Below are positions 17,379 to 25,792 of a stretch of 64,000 bases of DNA, piece after piece; within the stretch, counting starts at the first letter, position 1, and the number at the start of each line of letters is the position of its first letter. A program made the translations under genes and the position numbers. The stretch spans positions 1-64,000 of the forward strand of contig NZ_PPHG01000052.1 of NCBI RefSeq assembly GCF_002904295.1. Direction: 5' to 3'. Under the pieces are notes generated by a model, which did not search any database, was not told the DNA's origin, and saw only the letters and a program-made list of their open reading frames with translations. This DNA comes from Amycolatopsis sp. CA-128772 (GTDB taxonomy: Bacteria > Actinomycetota > Actinomycetes > Mycobacteriales > Pseudonocardiaceae).

Positions 17379-18680
17379 ATGAGTGGCGAAGGCATGATCG
17401 GCGTCGCGGTGGTGGCGGTGGTCGGCGGATCGGTCTGGCTGGCCGCCCGGGGTGTCCAGGCCGGGGCGCTCGTCGCCGCGCGGTCCGTGGACCTGCTCGG
17501 CGCCGGGCTCACCCGGATCGGTGACCGGGCCGAGCGGAACCGGGCCGAGTGGGAGGCCGGGCACGCCGAGCTGCTGGCCTGGGAGTCCGCCGCCCGCGGA
17601 GTCATCGACCTCAACGCGCGGATCGAGGTGCTGCGCACCCACGCCCCCGCCGATCTGGCGGCCGGGCTCCCGCAGCCGCTCACGCCGTGCGCGGAATCGC
17701 CCGCCGAACTGGCGAGCTGGTGCACGGCGACCCGGGCGCGGCTCGAGCGGTGCGAGCGGGAACTGCGGCAGCGCACCGAAGTCGCCGTGCTGTCGGTGCT
17801 GCGGCACACCGTCGACCTCGAACGGCCGGTCACCGCCCAGGAGGCGTTCGACAAGTACCACGAGGCGATGGCACGCCAGGCAGCGCGGAAGCGTGCCACG
17901 CCGCCCGCCGCGCTCGCGGCGGTGACCCGCATCCTCGGCCGGCTCACGCCCGACGCCACCGCCGAAGAACGCGCGAAGGTGCTCGCGGCCGCCGCACAGG
18001 TCGCCGTGCCCCGGCCGGACGTCGATCCGGGCACGTTGCTGGAGGAGCTGCGGCTGCGGGTCCAGCGGGCCGACGCGCGGGCCCGCACCCGCCGGGCCGA
18101 CGCGATTTCGGCGGCCCGGCTGCTGCAGGCGATCCCGGCCGGCGCCGGCGAGCCGGCCCTGGCCGCGGTGCGCACCGAACTGGCGTCGGTGGTGGCGGCC
18201 CAGCGGCCGCTCGACGCCGGGTTGCGGGCCCGGGCCGCACAGGCCGCCGAGGCCGTCCGCCGCGAGCTCGAACACGGCTACGTGCGGGCGTCCGTGGCGG
18301 ACACCCTGGCCGGCCAGGGCTACACCGTCGACGAGGGCTTCTCGACCGTGACCGGCCACCCGGACCGGCTGCGGCTGGTCCGCCGGGACTGGCAGCAGCA
18401 CGCCGTGCAGCTCGTGATCAACGAAGACGAGGTGCGGGCCGCGGTCATCCGCCTCGAAGACCGGCCGGGTGCCGACGCCCGCCGTGAAGACGTCGAACGG
18501 GAGGAACAGTGGTGCGACGACCTCGGCAAGCTCCGCACCGCGCTCGACGGCTCGGGCCTGCACGTCGTGGAACGGCACCTGGTGCCGCCCGGCGAACGGG
18601 TGGTCCCGGTGGCCAAGCGCGCCGAGCCCGCCCACCCGGTGTCCACCCGCGAGCAGCGGCGGCGGGAGCGTGACCGGTGA
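17379..18680 (+). CDS. Membrane-anchored coiled-coil protein, unknown function
   Basis: The protein has 433 residues. It starts with one membrane segment (about 5-27) rich in Val/Gly/Ala. Long Ala/Arg/Glu helices with coiled-coil character follow, up to residue 310. The last 120 residues form an alpha/beta region with HAVQLVINEDEVRAAV strands and end in a highly basic tail. No catalytic motif is visible. The gene lies 19 bp after the kinase, with a GGAGG site, and its stop overlaps the next start (GTGA). It mirrors the DUF4407-like membrane coiled-coil gene of the opposite arm and may be the membrane or scaffold partner of the AAA+ ATPase that follows. Confidence 0.6.
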   Translation: MSGEGMIGVAVVAVVGGSVWLAARGVQAGALVAARSVDLLGAGLTRIGDRAERNRAEWEAGHAELLAWESAARGVIDLNARIEVLRTHAPADLAAGLPQPLTPCAESPAELASWCTATRARLERCERELRQRTEVAVLSVLRHTVDLERPVTAQEAFDKYHEAMARQAARKRATPPAALAAVTRILGRLTPDATAEERAKVLAAAAQVAVPRPDVDPGTLLEELRLRVQRADARARTRRADAISAARLLQAIPAGAGEPALAAVRTELASVVAAQRPLDAGLRARAAQAAEAVRRELEHGYVRASVADTLAGQGYTVDEGFSTVTGHPDRLRLVRRDWQQHAVQLVINEDEVRAAVIRLEDRPGADARREDVEREEQWCDDLGKLRTALDGSGLHVVERHLVPPGERVVPVAKRAEPAHPVSTREQRRRERDR

Positions 18681-20521
18681 CCGGCCCGGAACTGCCCGCG
18701 TTCGTCCGCGAGATCGACTCGACGCTCGCCGTCCACGCCCAGTACGTCCTGCACGACAACATCCGGGACGTCTTCCTGCGGCGCTCACCCGGGCGCACAC
18801 CCCAGCTGGTGCCGCTGCGGCAGCTGCTGTGGCAGGTGTTCGAGCGCAGCGGTTACGAGTTCCTCCTGGTGTACGACCAGGTCGACGGCCTGTCCGTGTA
18901 CCCGTCGACCGACGACGACCGCGGACGGCGGGCCGCGGAGGCGGCCCGCCGGGTGCTCGGGGAAGACGTCGCGAAGGGCCAGCCGCCGTCCCTGGAGCGG
19001 TTGCCGCGGTACCTCGCCGCGGTCACCGATCCCCGCAAGGGACGGGCGGCGTGCCTGATCGACTACGGCTCGCGGCTCGCCGTCGACGTGTCCCGGCTGG
19101 ACGCCGCCGAGCGCGACTTCTTCCTGTTCTGCCTCAAGCTTTCGCGCACCGCCGCGCCCGGGCCCGGGCCGGAGCACCGGCCGAGCCCGCTGTACAACCC
19201 GATCCTGTGGCTCGTCGACCGCGAACTCGACCTGCCGGTCTGGCTGACCGCGGAGAACGAGCGGTTCCGGGTGATCGGTCTCCCGCGCCCGGACCTCGGT
19301 GACCGCGAAGACACCGCCCGGCTGCTCGGCCCGTCGCTGGGCGGCACCGGCGACCCGGACGCGGCCGAGCGGTACCACGCGTTCGCCGAACGTTCGGAAG
19401 GACTGACGCTGCGGGACATGTCCGGCGTGACGCGGCTGGCCCGCGACCGCGGGCTCCGGCTGTCCGACCTCCCGGACGCCGTGCGGGTGTACAAGCTCGG
19501 CGTCCTGGACAACCCGTGGCGGCGCAGCTTCCTGCACAAGCGGATTGCGGACGGCGAGAAGAGCGTCTCGGAGAAGGTCATCGGCCAGGAGCACCCGGTC
19601 CGCAAGACCCTGGACATCCTCAAGCGCGCCGCGCTCGGCCTGTCCGGGGCCCAGGCGAGGGTGTCCTCGAACCGGCCGCGCGGCGTGCTGTTCTTCGCCG
19701 GGCCGACCGGCGTCGGCAAGACGGAGCTGGCGAAAGCCGTGGCCTCACTCGTGTTCGGCGACGAGAGCGCCTACCTCCGGTTCGACATGAGCGAGTTCTC
19801 CGCGGAGCACTCCGGTGACCGGCTGATCGGCGCGCCGCCCGGCTACGTCGGGTACGAGGTGGGCGGCGAGCTGACCAACGCCGTGCGCCGCCAGCCGTTC
19901 CGGGTGATCCTCTTCGACGAGATCGAGAAGGCGCACCCGCGGATCCTCGACAAGTTCCTGCAGATACTGGAGGACGGCCGGCTCAGCGACGGCCGCGGCG
20001 CGACCACGTACTTCTCCGAGTGCGTGCTGATCTTCACCTCGAACCTCGGGGTGAGCACGGTCGATCCCGAAACCGGCAGGCGCGGACCCAACATCTCACC
20101 GGACGAGCCGTACGAGGTGCTGGAGGCGAAGGTCCGCGCGGCCATCGCCGAGCACTTCACGATCGCGCTCTCGCGCCCTGAGCTGCTGAACCGGTTCGGG
20201 GACAACATCGTCGTGTTCGGGTTCGTCTCGCCCGGCGCCGCCGCCGAGATCTTCGGCCAGCAGCTCGACAACATCCTGCGGCGGGTGCTCGAAGAGCAGG
20301 CCGTGACCGTCGACATCACCGGGCCGGCCCGGGACCGGCTCCGCGAGTGGTGCACGGCGGACCTGGCGAACGGCGGCCGCGGCATCGGCACCGCCCTGGA
20401 GTCGTTCCTGATCAACCCGCTGGCCCGGGAGCTGTTCGACCGCAACTACGCGGCCGGCACGCGGGTCACCATCGCCGGCGTCTCCCGGCACGGCCCGGAC
20501 GTCGAACTGGAGCTGGTATGA
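18677..20521 (+). CDS. ClpB/ClpA-like AAA+ ATPase with degenerate first AAA module
   Basis: The protein has 614 residues. The C-terminal half is a complete second AAA+ module of ClpA/B type: Walker A GPTGVGKT (342-349), the GYVGYE pore loop (389-394), Walker B VILFDEIEKAH (410-420), TSN sensor 1 and a RPELLNR arginine finger. The N-terminal 290 residues keep an AAA-like outline (LVYDQVDG, CLIDYG, a GLTLRDMSGV lid) but no Walker A, so I read them as an inactive first module. There is no Clp N-domain and no ClpB middle coil. Such an unfoldase could remodel or thread a partner. No ClpP is nearby, so feeding the CHAT or caspase protease is an open possibility. The GTG start overlaps the upstream stop. 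Confidence 0.85.
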   Translation: MTGPELPAFVREIDSTLAVHAQYVLHDNIRDVFLRRSPGRTPQLVPLRQLLWQVFERSGYEFLLVYDQVDGLSVYPSTDDDRGRRAAEAARRVLGEDVAKGQPPSLERLPRYLAAVTDPRKGRAACLIDYGSRLAVDVSRLDAAERDFFLFCLKLSRTAAPGPGPEHRPSPLYNPILWLVDRELDLPVWLTAENERFRVIGLPRPDLGDREDTARLLGPSLGGTGDPDAAERYHAFAERSEGLTLRDMSGVTRLARDRGLRLSDLPDAVRVYKLGVLDNPWRRSFLHKRIADGEKSVSEKVIGQEHPVRKTLDILKRAALGLSGAQARVSSNRPRGVLFFAGPTGVGKTELAKAVASLVFGDESAYLRFDMSEFSAEHSGDRLIGAPPGYVGYEVGGELTNAVRRQPFRVILFDEIEKAHPRILDKFLQILEDGRLSDGRGATTYFSECVLIFTSNLGVSTVDPETGRRGPNISPDEPYEVLEAKVRAAIAEHFTIALSRPELLNRFGDNIVVFGFVSPGAAAEIFGQQLDNILRRVLEEQAVTVDITGPARDRLREWCTADLANGGRGIGTALESFLINPLARELFDRNYAAGTRVTIAGVSRHGPDVELELV

Positions 20522-21168
20522 CCGCGGTCCGCATCAACCGGATGCACCACCCCCTCACCGTCCTCGGGCACGGCGTCCGCGCCGGGATCTGGCTGCAGGG
20601 CTGCACGATCGGCTGCGCCGGCTGCGCCTCCCGGGACACCTGGGACCCCGGCGCGGGCGAGGACGTCGAACCCGCGGCCGTCGTGCGCTGGCTCGACTCG
20701 CTCGGCGGTCCCCTCGACGGGATCACCGTGTCGGGCGGCGAACCGTTCCAGCAGCCGGTCGCCCTCGCCGCCCTGCTCGGCGAGCTGGACGAGTGGCGCC
20801 GGGGCCGCGACCGGCCGGCCGACCTGCTCGTCTTCTCCGGCTACTCCCACGCGCGCCTGTCCGGTCGCGCCGACTGCGCCGAAGCGCTGAGCCGGTGTGA
20901 CGCGGTGGTGGCCGGACCGTACGTCGAGAACCGCAACCACGGCACGGAACTGCGTGGTTCGGACAACCAGGAGATCGTCCCCCTCACCCCGCTGGGCGCC
21001 GAGCGCTACGGCCGGTCCGCGGCGGCGCCGTCGCCCGCGATGCAGCTGTCCTCGGACGCGGACGCCGTCCGGCTGATCGGCATCCCGCGCCGCGGCGACC
21101 TGGACCGGCTGCGCGCCGGGCTGGCCGCGCGCGGCATCACCTCGGAAGCCGTCACATGGCTGGCGTGA
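20518..21168 (+). CDS. NrdG-like radical SAM activating enzyme
   Basis: The protein has 216 residues, about the length of glycyl-radical-enzyme activases. It has a GIWLQGC start and the cluster motif C29-X3-C33-X2-C36, which ligates a 4Fe-4S cluster and cleaves SAM. A downstream VSGGEPFQQP provides the SAM-contacting GGE strand. The closest familiar family is the anaerobic ribonucleotide reductase activase NrdG. There is no glycyl-radical protein (NrdD or PflB type) in the window. Its ATG overlaps the AAA+ stop (ATGA) and its own end overlaps the FHA gene by 13 bp, so it is firmly built into this operon. Its target is unknown; a radical modification of a partner is possible. Confidence 0.85.
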   Translation: MTAVRINRMHHPLTVLGHGVRAGIWLQGCTIGCAGCASRDTWDPGAGEDVEPAAVVRWLDSLGGPLDGITVSGGEPFQQPVALAALLGELDEWRRGRDRPADLLVFSGYSHARLSGRADCAEALSRCDAVVAGPYVENRNHGTELRGSDNQEIVPLTPLGAERYGRSAAAPSPAMQLSSDADAVRLIGIPRRGDLDRLRAGLAARGITSEAVTWLA

Positions 21169-21740
21169 TCTGCCCGGTGTGCCACACCGACAACACCGAC
21201 GACGAGGCCCTGTGCAAGACCTGCGGCATGTTGCTCGCCGAGGCGGAGGAACCCCGGCCCGCGGCGGCCGGTGAGGCCGCGCCGGAGCAGCCCGCCGGTC
21301 CCGCGCCGGCCCGGTGCCCGGCGTGCGGTGCCGACGTCCCCGATCCGGCGAACCTCGTCTGCGTCGAGTGCCTCGAACCGCTGTCCCCACCGCCCGAAGC
21401 GCGGGGCCGGCCGGGCGGCGGGGCCCTGCGCCTGGTGTTCACCGGGCAGGCCGTCGACGTCCCGCAGCCCGGCTCGGTCCTGCTGGGCCGGGACCCGGGG
21501 CATTCGCCGGTGGCGGCGCTGTTCTCCCGGCACGACAACGTCTCCCGGCGCCACGCGAGCGTCGGCGTCGGCACCGACGGGCGCGGCTGGGTGCGGGACG
21601 AACACTCGACGAACGGCACGTTCGTCAACAACACCCGGGTGCCGGACGGCGAGACCGCCGCCCTGGTGCACGGCGACCGGCTCCGCATCGCCTCCGACGT
21701 CGTCGCCGTGGTGCAGTTCGGGCCGGACGGGCCGTCGTGA
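21156..21740 (+). CDS. Zinc-ribbon FHA-domain phosphothreonine reader
   Basis: The protein has 194 residues. Two four-cysteine zinc ribbons lie at residues 6-23 (CPVC ... CKTC) and about 53-72 (CPAC ... CVEC). A forkhead-associated domain follows from about 95 to 190, with the conserved LLGRDP strand, SRRHAS and HSTNGTFVNN loops that hold the phosphothreonine. FHA domains read phosphothreonine, so this is the probable receiver of the kinase signal from 14996-17359 and could recruit an effector to it. The gene overlaps the radical SAM gene by 13 bp and its stop overlaps the PP2C start (GTGA). Confidence 0.9.
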   Translation: MAGVICPVCHTDNTDDEALCKTCGMLLAEAEEPRPAAAGEAAPEQPAGPAPARCPACGADVPDPANLVCVECLEPLSPPPEARGRPGGGALRLVFTGQAVDVPQPGSVLLGRDPGHSPVAALFSRHDNVSRRHASVGVGTDGRGWVRDEHSTNGTFVNNTRVPDGETAALVHGDRLRIASDVVAVVQFGPDGPS

Positions 21741-22474
21741 CAGCGGCGGCCGGTGCGGCGCGCGTCCGGGTCACCGTGCTGACGCACCGCGGTGCCGCGC
21801 GCGAAGCCAACGAGGACGCCGTGGTCGTCGGCTCCTTCACCGCCTGCGGCGTCAGCTTTTCCGATCCCGTCACGTACGAAGTCCCGCTGTCGTCGCCGGT
21901 CGTCATCGCCGTCGCCGACGGGATGGGCGGGCACGCCGCCGGGGAGGTCGCTTCCGCGCACGCCGTCCGCATGCTCGCGTTCGCCGCGCCCCAGGACGAA
22001 ACCGGCGTCGAGGCGGCTCTGGTGCAGATCGACACGGACCTGGTCGCGGCCGGCCGGGCCGAGCCGGCCGCCGCCCCGATGGGGACCACGGTCGCCGGCG
22101 TCCTGCTGACCGCGGCGGGCGGCACGCACTTCGGCGTCGGCGATTCGCGGGTTTACCTGGAAAGCGGCGGCTACCTGGCCCAGGTGTCCACCGACGACCG
22201 CGGGCCGCTCGGCGGGTTGTCCCGGTGCCTCGGCGGACGCACCGACGGCACCCCGCTGCGGACGCGCGTGGGGCGGCTCGCCGGCGCCGACCGGCTGCTC
22301 CTGTGCTCGGACGGGCTGAGCGACCTGGTCGGTCACGAAACCCTCGAGGAACTGCTCGGCGGCCCCGGCGGACCGGCCCGGGTGGTCAAGTCGTTGTGGG
22401 CCGCCGCGATGAACGCGTCCGGTGCGGACAACATCACCGTCGTGCTCGTCGAACTGCCCGGCAGCGATTCCTGA
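21737..22474 (+). CDS. PP2C-family Ser/Thr phosphatase
   Basis: The protein has 245 residues, the size of a stand-alone PP2C domain (PstP/Stp catalytic type). All classic motifs are intact: EANEDA, VADGMGGHAAGE, FGVGDSRVYL, LCSDGLSD and a terminal GADNITVVLV with metal-binding Asp. No membrane segment is present. It closes the rightward arm and would oppose the canonical kinase that opens it. The leftward arm has its own, more divergent PP2C (8588-9601). The GTG start overlaps the FHA stop. Confidence 0.92.
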   Translation: MTAAAGAARVRVTVLTHRGAAREANEDAVVVGSFTACGVSFSDPVTYEVPLSSPVVIAVADGMGGHAAGEVASAHAVRMLAFAAPQDETGVEAALVQIDTDLVAAGRAEPAAAPMGTTVAGVLLTAAGGTHFGVGDSRVYLESGGYLAQVSTDDRGPLGGLSRCLGGRTDGTPLRTRVGRLAGADRLLLCSDGLSDLVGHETLEELLGGPGGPARVVKSLWAAAMNASGADNITVVLVELPGSDS

Positions 22475-22648
22475 CCGAGCTCCCGCGTCGATTCTTCCGA
22501 TTGTCGATTCCCGTTCTCACCGAAGCACTTCCGCCTTTGCCGGCGAGGATTGACGGCACCTGGCAGGGAAGGCCACCGCGATATCTTCGGAATCAGCGAA
22601 ACTCAGGGTCCGTTGGGGCCCGTCCGAATCGGACACGCGGGCAAGAGA

Positions 22649-22693
22649 GTGCGGGCAGGTGCGCCGAGGGGGAGGAGGCGCGCCTGCCCGCAC
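22649..22693. terminator. Bidirectional terminator hairpin
   Basis: A 16-bp stem (22649-22664 with 22678-22693, one G-U pair) and a purine-rich loop sit between the end of the rightward conflict arm (22474) and the convergent cellulase gene (stop at 22759). The remainder of this 284-bp gap shows nothing else I recognise. Confidence 0.7.
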
Positions 22694-22758
22694 TGCATGA
22701 CGCTAGCGGATGGCCGGGCGGTCCGCCGATCGAGCCGGGGGAACCACCCGTCCGGCCG

Positions 22759-25635
22759 TCACCCGCAAGCCTTGCCGTTCACCGCGAAGGCCGTCGGCGC
22801 CGGGTTGCTGCCCGTGTAGCTGCCGTTGAACCCGATCGACACGGACTTGCCCGGCGCCACCGACGCGTTCCACGGCATCGCCGTCGCCGTGACGTCCGCG
22901 CCCGACTGCGACCACGTCGCCGACCAGCCCTGGGTCACCTTCTGGGTGCCCGGGAACGGGAACTTCAGCGTCCAGGTCGGCCAGGCCGTGGTCCCCGTGT
23001 TGGTCACGGTCACCGCGGCCGTGAAGCCGCCGCCCCACGTGTTCGCCGTGTACGTCACCGCGCAGCCGCCGGCCGGGGTGCCCGGCAGCGTCGTGAACTG
23101 CGTGGCCGCCGAATCCGGGCCGGTGAGCCCGGCGCCGTTGCGGGCCACCACGACCAGGTTGTACGCGGTCGACGGCGAGAGCCCGGTCAGCGTCGCGGTC
23201 GTCCCGGTGACGGTGGCCAGGACCGTGCGGGCCGAGCCGGTCACGCTGACCACGTCGTAGTTCTTGACGCCGCTCTCCGGGTCGGCGGACGCCGCCCAGG
23301 TCACCGTCGCCCCGGTGCTGGAGACCGCGGACACGGCCGGCTTGCCCGCCGCCGCCGGGCCGGTCGTGTCGACCGGCGACGGCGACTTCTCCGCGGTCCA
23401 GTTCGCCAGCCAGGCCAGCGCCGAGTTCCAGTTGATCGCGACCTCGTTCACCGAGTACGCCTGGATGTCGTCGACGTAGCAGCGCTGGGGCGCGCAGCCG
23501 GTCAGCAGCCGGGCCGCGGTCGGGTCCTGCAGGCCGCTGTTCGGGCCGCCGGACAACGCACCGGGCGGGGCGGTCGGCAGGGACGCGTCGAGCTCGTGCG
23601 CCCAGAACCGGTGGTGCACGTTCTGCACCGCCTGGTCACCGTGGCCGGAGACGTAGGAGTAGTTCGCCGGGTTGCGGCCCAGCAGGTAGTCCATGGCCTC
23701 GAACGCGCCGTCGCGGTACTTCGCCTGCTTGGTGAAGTCGTACGCGAGGGCGAGCACCACCCCGTTGTTGGCCACCAGGCCGTTGGATCCCCACTCGTAC
23801 GTGCCGTCCGCGGTGCGGTACGGCGCCGGGTAGCCCATGCCCGCCATCTGCGCCAGGTGGCTGTCGGCGGTCGTGGTGATGGCGGTCTTGATCGCCGCGA
23901 CGTCGGCGGCCGGCAGGTCGGTGGGCACCAGCGCGAGCGTGATGTCCCCGAGGGCGCCGGTCGAGCCCCAATCGAAGCCGTGGGTGTTGAAGCTCGCTCC
24001 GCGGTAGAGCGGGGAGCCGGTGACGTCGGTGCGGTACGCGCTCTTCGCGGTCGTCGCGTACAGCTCCGCGGCCGCCCAGTAGAACTCGTCGCTGACGGTG
24101 TTGTCGCTGTAGGTGCCACCGCCGGTGCCGTCGTTGGGATCGGCGAGCTTGTTCGGGTTGGCCTTCGCCGCGGCGTACGCCTTCTCGGCCGCCGCGAGCA
24201 GCTTCGCCGAGTACGCCGGGTCGATGGTCCGCCACAGCCGCGACGCCTGCGCCGCGACCGCGGCCATGTTCAGCGTCGCCGCGGTGCTCGGCGGGGAGAG
24301 CCGGCGGGGCTGGCTGTCCTGGTCGGGCCGGGTGGGCAGGGCGGTCCACTGCGCGTCGTGGATCTTGTGGTGCACCATGCCCGCGTCCGGCTTGCCGTCC
24401 GGCACCTGCATCTCGAGCAGGAAGTCGACCTCCCAGCGCGCCTCGTCGAGGATGTCCGGCACGCCGTTGGCCTGCTCCGGGATCGCCAGCTTGCCGTCGC
24501 CCAGCGCGCTTGCGTCGCCGACCCGCAGCGCGCGCTCGTACTCGTCGAGCAGTTCCCACGCGGCGATGCCGCCGTTGACGACGTACTTGCCCTGGTCACC
24601 GGCGTCATACCAGCCACCGCGCACGTCGAGCGTGTACCCGCAGTTCAGGTCCGAGCGGCAGGGCACGTTGTTGTCACCCTGGTTCGGCGCCACGTTGAGG
24701 TGACCGGCGGGGCGCGCGTAGGTCGCCCCGACGTACTTGGCGTCGATCGGGATGCCGCTGCGCTGGTGGTAGAAGAACGCCAGCGAGTCGTAGCGCAGCT
24801 TCTTCAGCCCGTCCGCGGAAATGTCGAAGGGGAAACTGGTGTCCGAGCCGACGGTGAGCGTGTAGCCGGTGCCCGCCGTGTCGTAGGTGGAGAAGTCGAT
24901 CTCGTGCACGTTCTCGCCGGAGGGTACGTCCGCGCCGCGCGGGCGGGTCTGGCCGGTGGCCACCGCGGTGCCGGCGGCGTTCTTCAGCGTCCACGTCAGC
25001 GGCGTGGCCGAGTCGCTGATCACGGTGGCGCGCTTGGGCATGCCCGGCAGGTAACTTTCCTGGTTCACCCGGATGCCGCTGGCCGGGGGCAGGCCCCCGG
25101 GCGGGACGACCCCGCCGATCAGCGAGATGTTGTCCAGGCAGATGGTGTTGGCGGCGGCCTGGCCGCCGAACCAGAAGGCCAGCTGCCCGTTGCCCGCGTT
25201 CGGGAAGTCCAAAGTGGACGTGAAGGTGACGGTGAAGTGCTGGGTCGACGGCGTGACGGTCAGGTCGGTGCGCGAAATCTGCCGGTAGGGCGAGACGGCC
25301 TCCCCCGCGACGGCGGAGATCTGCTGGGTCGTCGTCGCGTGCGCGTCGAACGTCAGGGTGTACTGCTGCCCGGTCTCGAAGGGGACGCCGTTCTGGCCGA
25401 CCAGCGCGTCGTAGCCGTTGGCCGTGCCGCCGGCGACGTCGGTGCAGAACTCACCGCCGGTGACGCGGCCGGTGGTCCCGGCCCCGGCCCACCACGGGTC
25501 GATGGTGCCGCCGGCGAAGGTGCCGTTGAGCAGCCGCTCGTAGTCGGCGGCGGACGCGGGCACGGAACCCGCCGTCACCCCGAGCGCCGCTGCGGCCAGC
25601 AGCACCAGGCCGTTCCGGAATTTTCTTGCCCGCAT
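22759..25635 (-). CDS. Secreted GH9 endoglucanase with CBM4-like, FN3 and CBM2 modules
   Basis: The protein has 958 residues. A signal peptide occupies residues 1-30 (RARKFRNG, hydrophobic core, ASA). The modules in order are a CBM4/9-like jelly roll (31-175), a CelD-type Ig-like domain (185-275), the GH9 catalytic domain (about 275-735), an FN3 domain (about 745-840) and a CBM2 (about 850-958). The GH9 domain carries GGWYDAGDQGKY with the nucleophile/base aspartates D344 and D347, and NEVAINWN near its end with the acid glutamate. GH9 enzymes hydrolyse beta-1,4-glucan by inversion. The layout resembles large processive endoglucanases of actinomycetes. The start at 25635 has a GAGGAG site 7 bp upstream. 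A CebR/CelR-type operator lies 34 bp upstream, so cellobiose-controlled repression is likely. Confidence 0.93.
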   Translation of the reverse strand: MRARKFRNGLVLLAAAALGVTAGSVPASAADYERLLNGTFAGGTIDPWWAGAGTTGRVTGGEFCTDVAGGTANGYDALVGQNGVPFETGQQYTLTFDAHATTTQQISAVAGEAVSPYRQISRTDLTVTPSTQHFTVTFTSTLDFPNAGNGQLAFWFGGQAAANTICLDNISLIGGVVPPGGLPPASGIRVNQESYLPGMPKRATVISDSATPLTWTLKNAAGTAVATGQTRPRGADVPSGENVHEIDFSTYDTAGTGYTLTVGSDTSFPFDISADGLKKLRYDSLAFFYHQRSGIPIDAKYVGATYARPAGHLNVAPNQGDNNVPCRSDLNCGYTLDVRGGWYDAGDQGKYVVNGGIAAWELLDEYERALRVGDASALGDGKLAIPEQANGVPDILDEARWEVDFLLEMQVPDGKPDAGMVHHKIHDAQWTALPTRPDQDSQPRRLSPPSTAATLNMAAVAAQASRLWRTIDPAYSAKLLAAAEKAYAAAKANPNKLADPNDGTGGGTYSDNTVSDEFYWAAAELYATTAKSAYRTDVTGSPLYRGASFNTHGFDWGSTGALGDITLALVPTDLPAADVAAIKTAITTTADSHLAQMAGMGYPAPYRTADGTYEWGSNGLVANNGVVLALAYDFTKQAKYRDGAFEAMDYLLGRNPANYSYVSGHGDQAVQNVHHRFWAHELDASLPTAPPGALSGGPNSGLQDPTAARLLTGCAPQRCYVDDIQAYSVNEVAINWNSALAWLANWTAEKSPSPVDTTGPAAAGKPAVSAVSSTGATVTWAASADPESGVKNYDVVSVTGSARTVLATVTGTTATLTGLSPSTAYNLVVVARNGAGLTGPDSAATQFTTLPGTPAGGCAVTYTANTWGGGFTAAVTVTNTGTTAWPTWTLKFPFPGTQKVTQGWSATWSQSGADVTATAMPWNASVAPGKSVSIGFNGSYTGSNPAPTAFAVNGKACG

Positions 25636-25668
25636 TCGCCATCTCCTCGTCGTCGAGCCAGAGGTGAG

Positions 25669-25682
25669 TGGGAGCGCTCCCA
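25669..25682. promoter_or_regulatory. CebR/CelR-type operator
   Basis: The perfect 14-bp palindrome TGGGAGCGCTCCCA lies 34 bp upstream of the GH9 start codon. This is the known binding site of the LacI-family regulators CelR/CebR in actinomycetes, which release DNA on binding cellobiose. The same 14 bases recur upstream of the CE3-GH5 gene (58702-58715). Confidence 0.88.
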
Positions 25683-25792
25683 GGGAGGGAACTGTAATCA
25701 TCCGGACACGCGTTTGGCAATCGTTTCCCGGCACCGGGGGACCGGCCGCGACGCGCCCGTCGTCCAGCGCGGTGAGCCTGCTCGCAGCGGCC

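Noticed and set aside
18677..20521. Housekeeping ClpB or ClpC
   Set aside because: The protein is too short and lacks the N-domain, the first P-loop and the middle coil, and it sits in a signalling operon.
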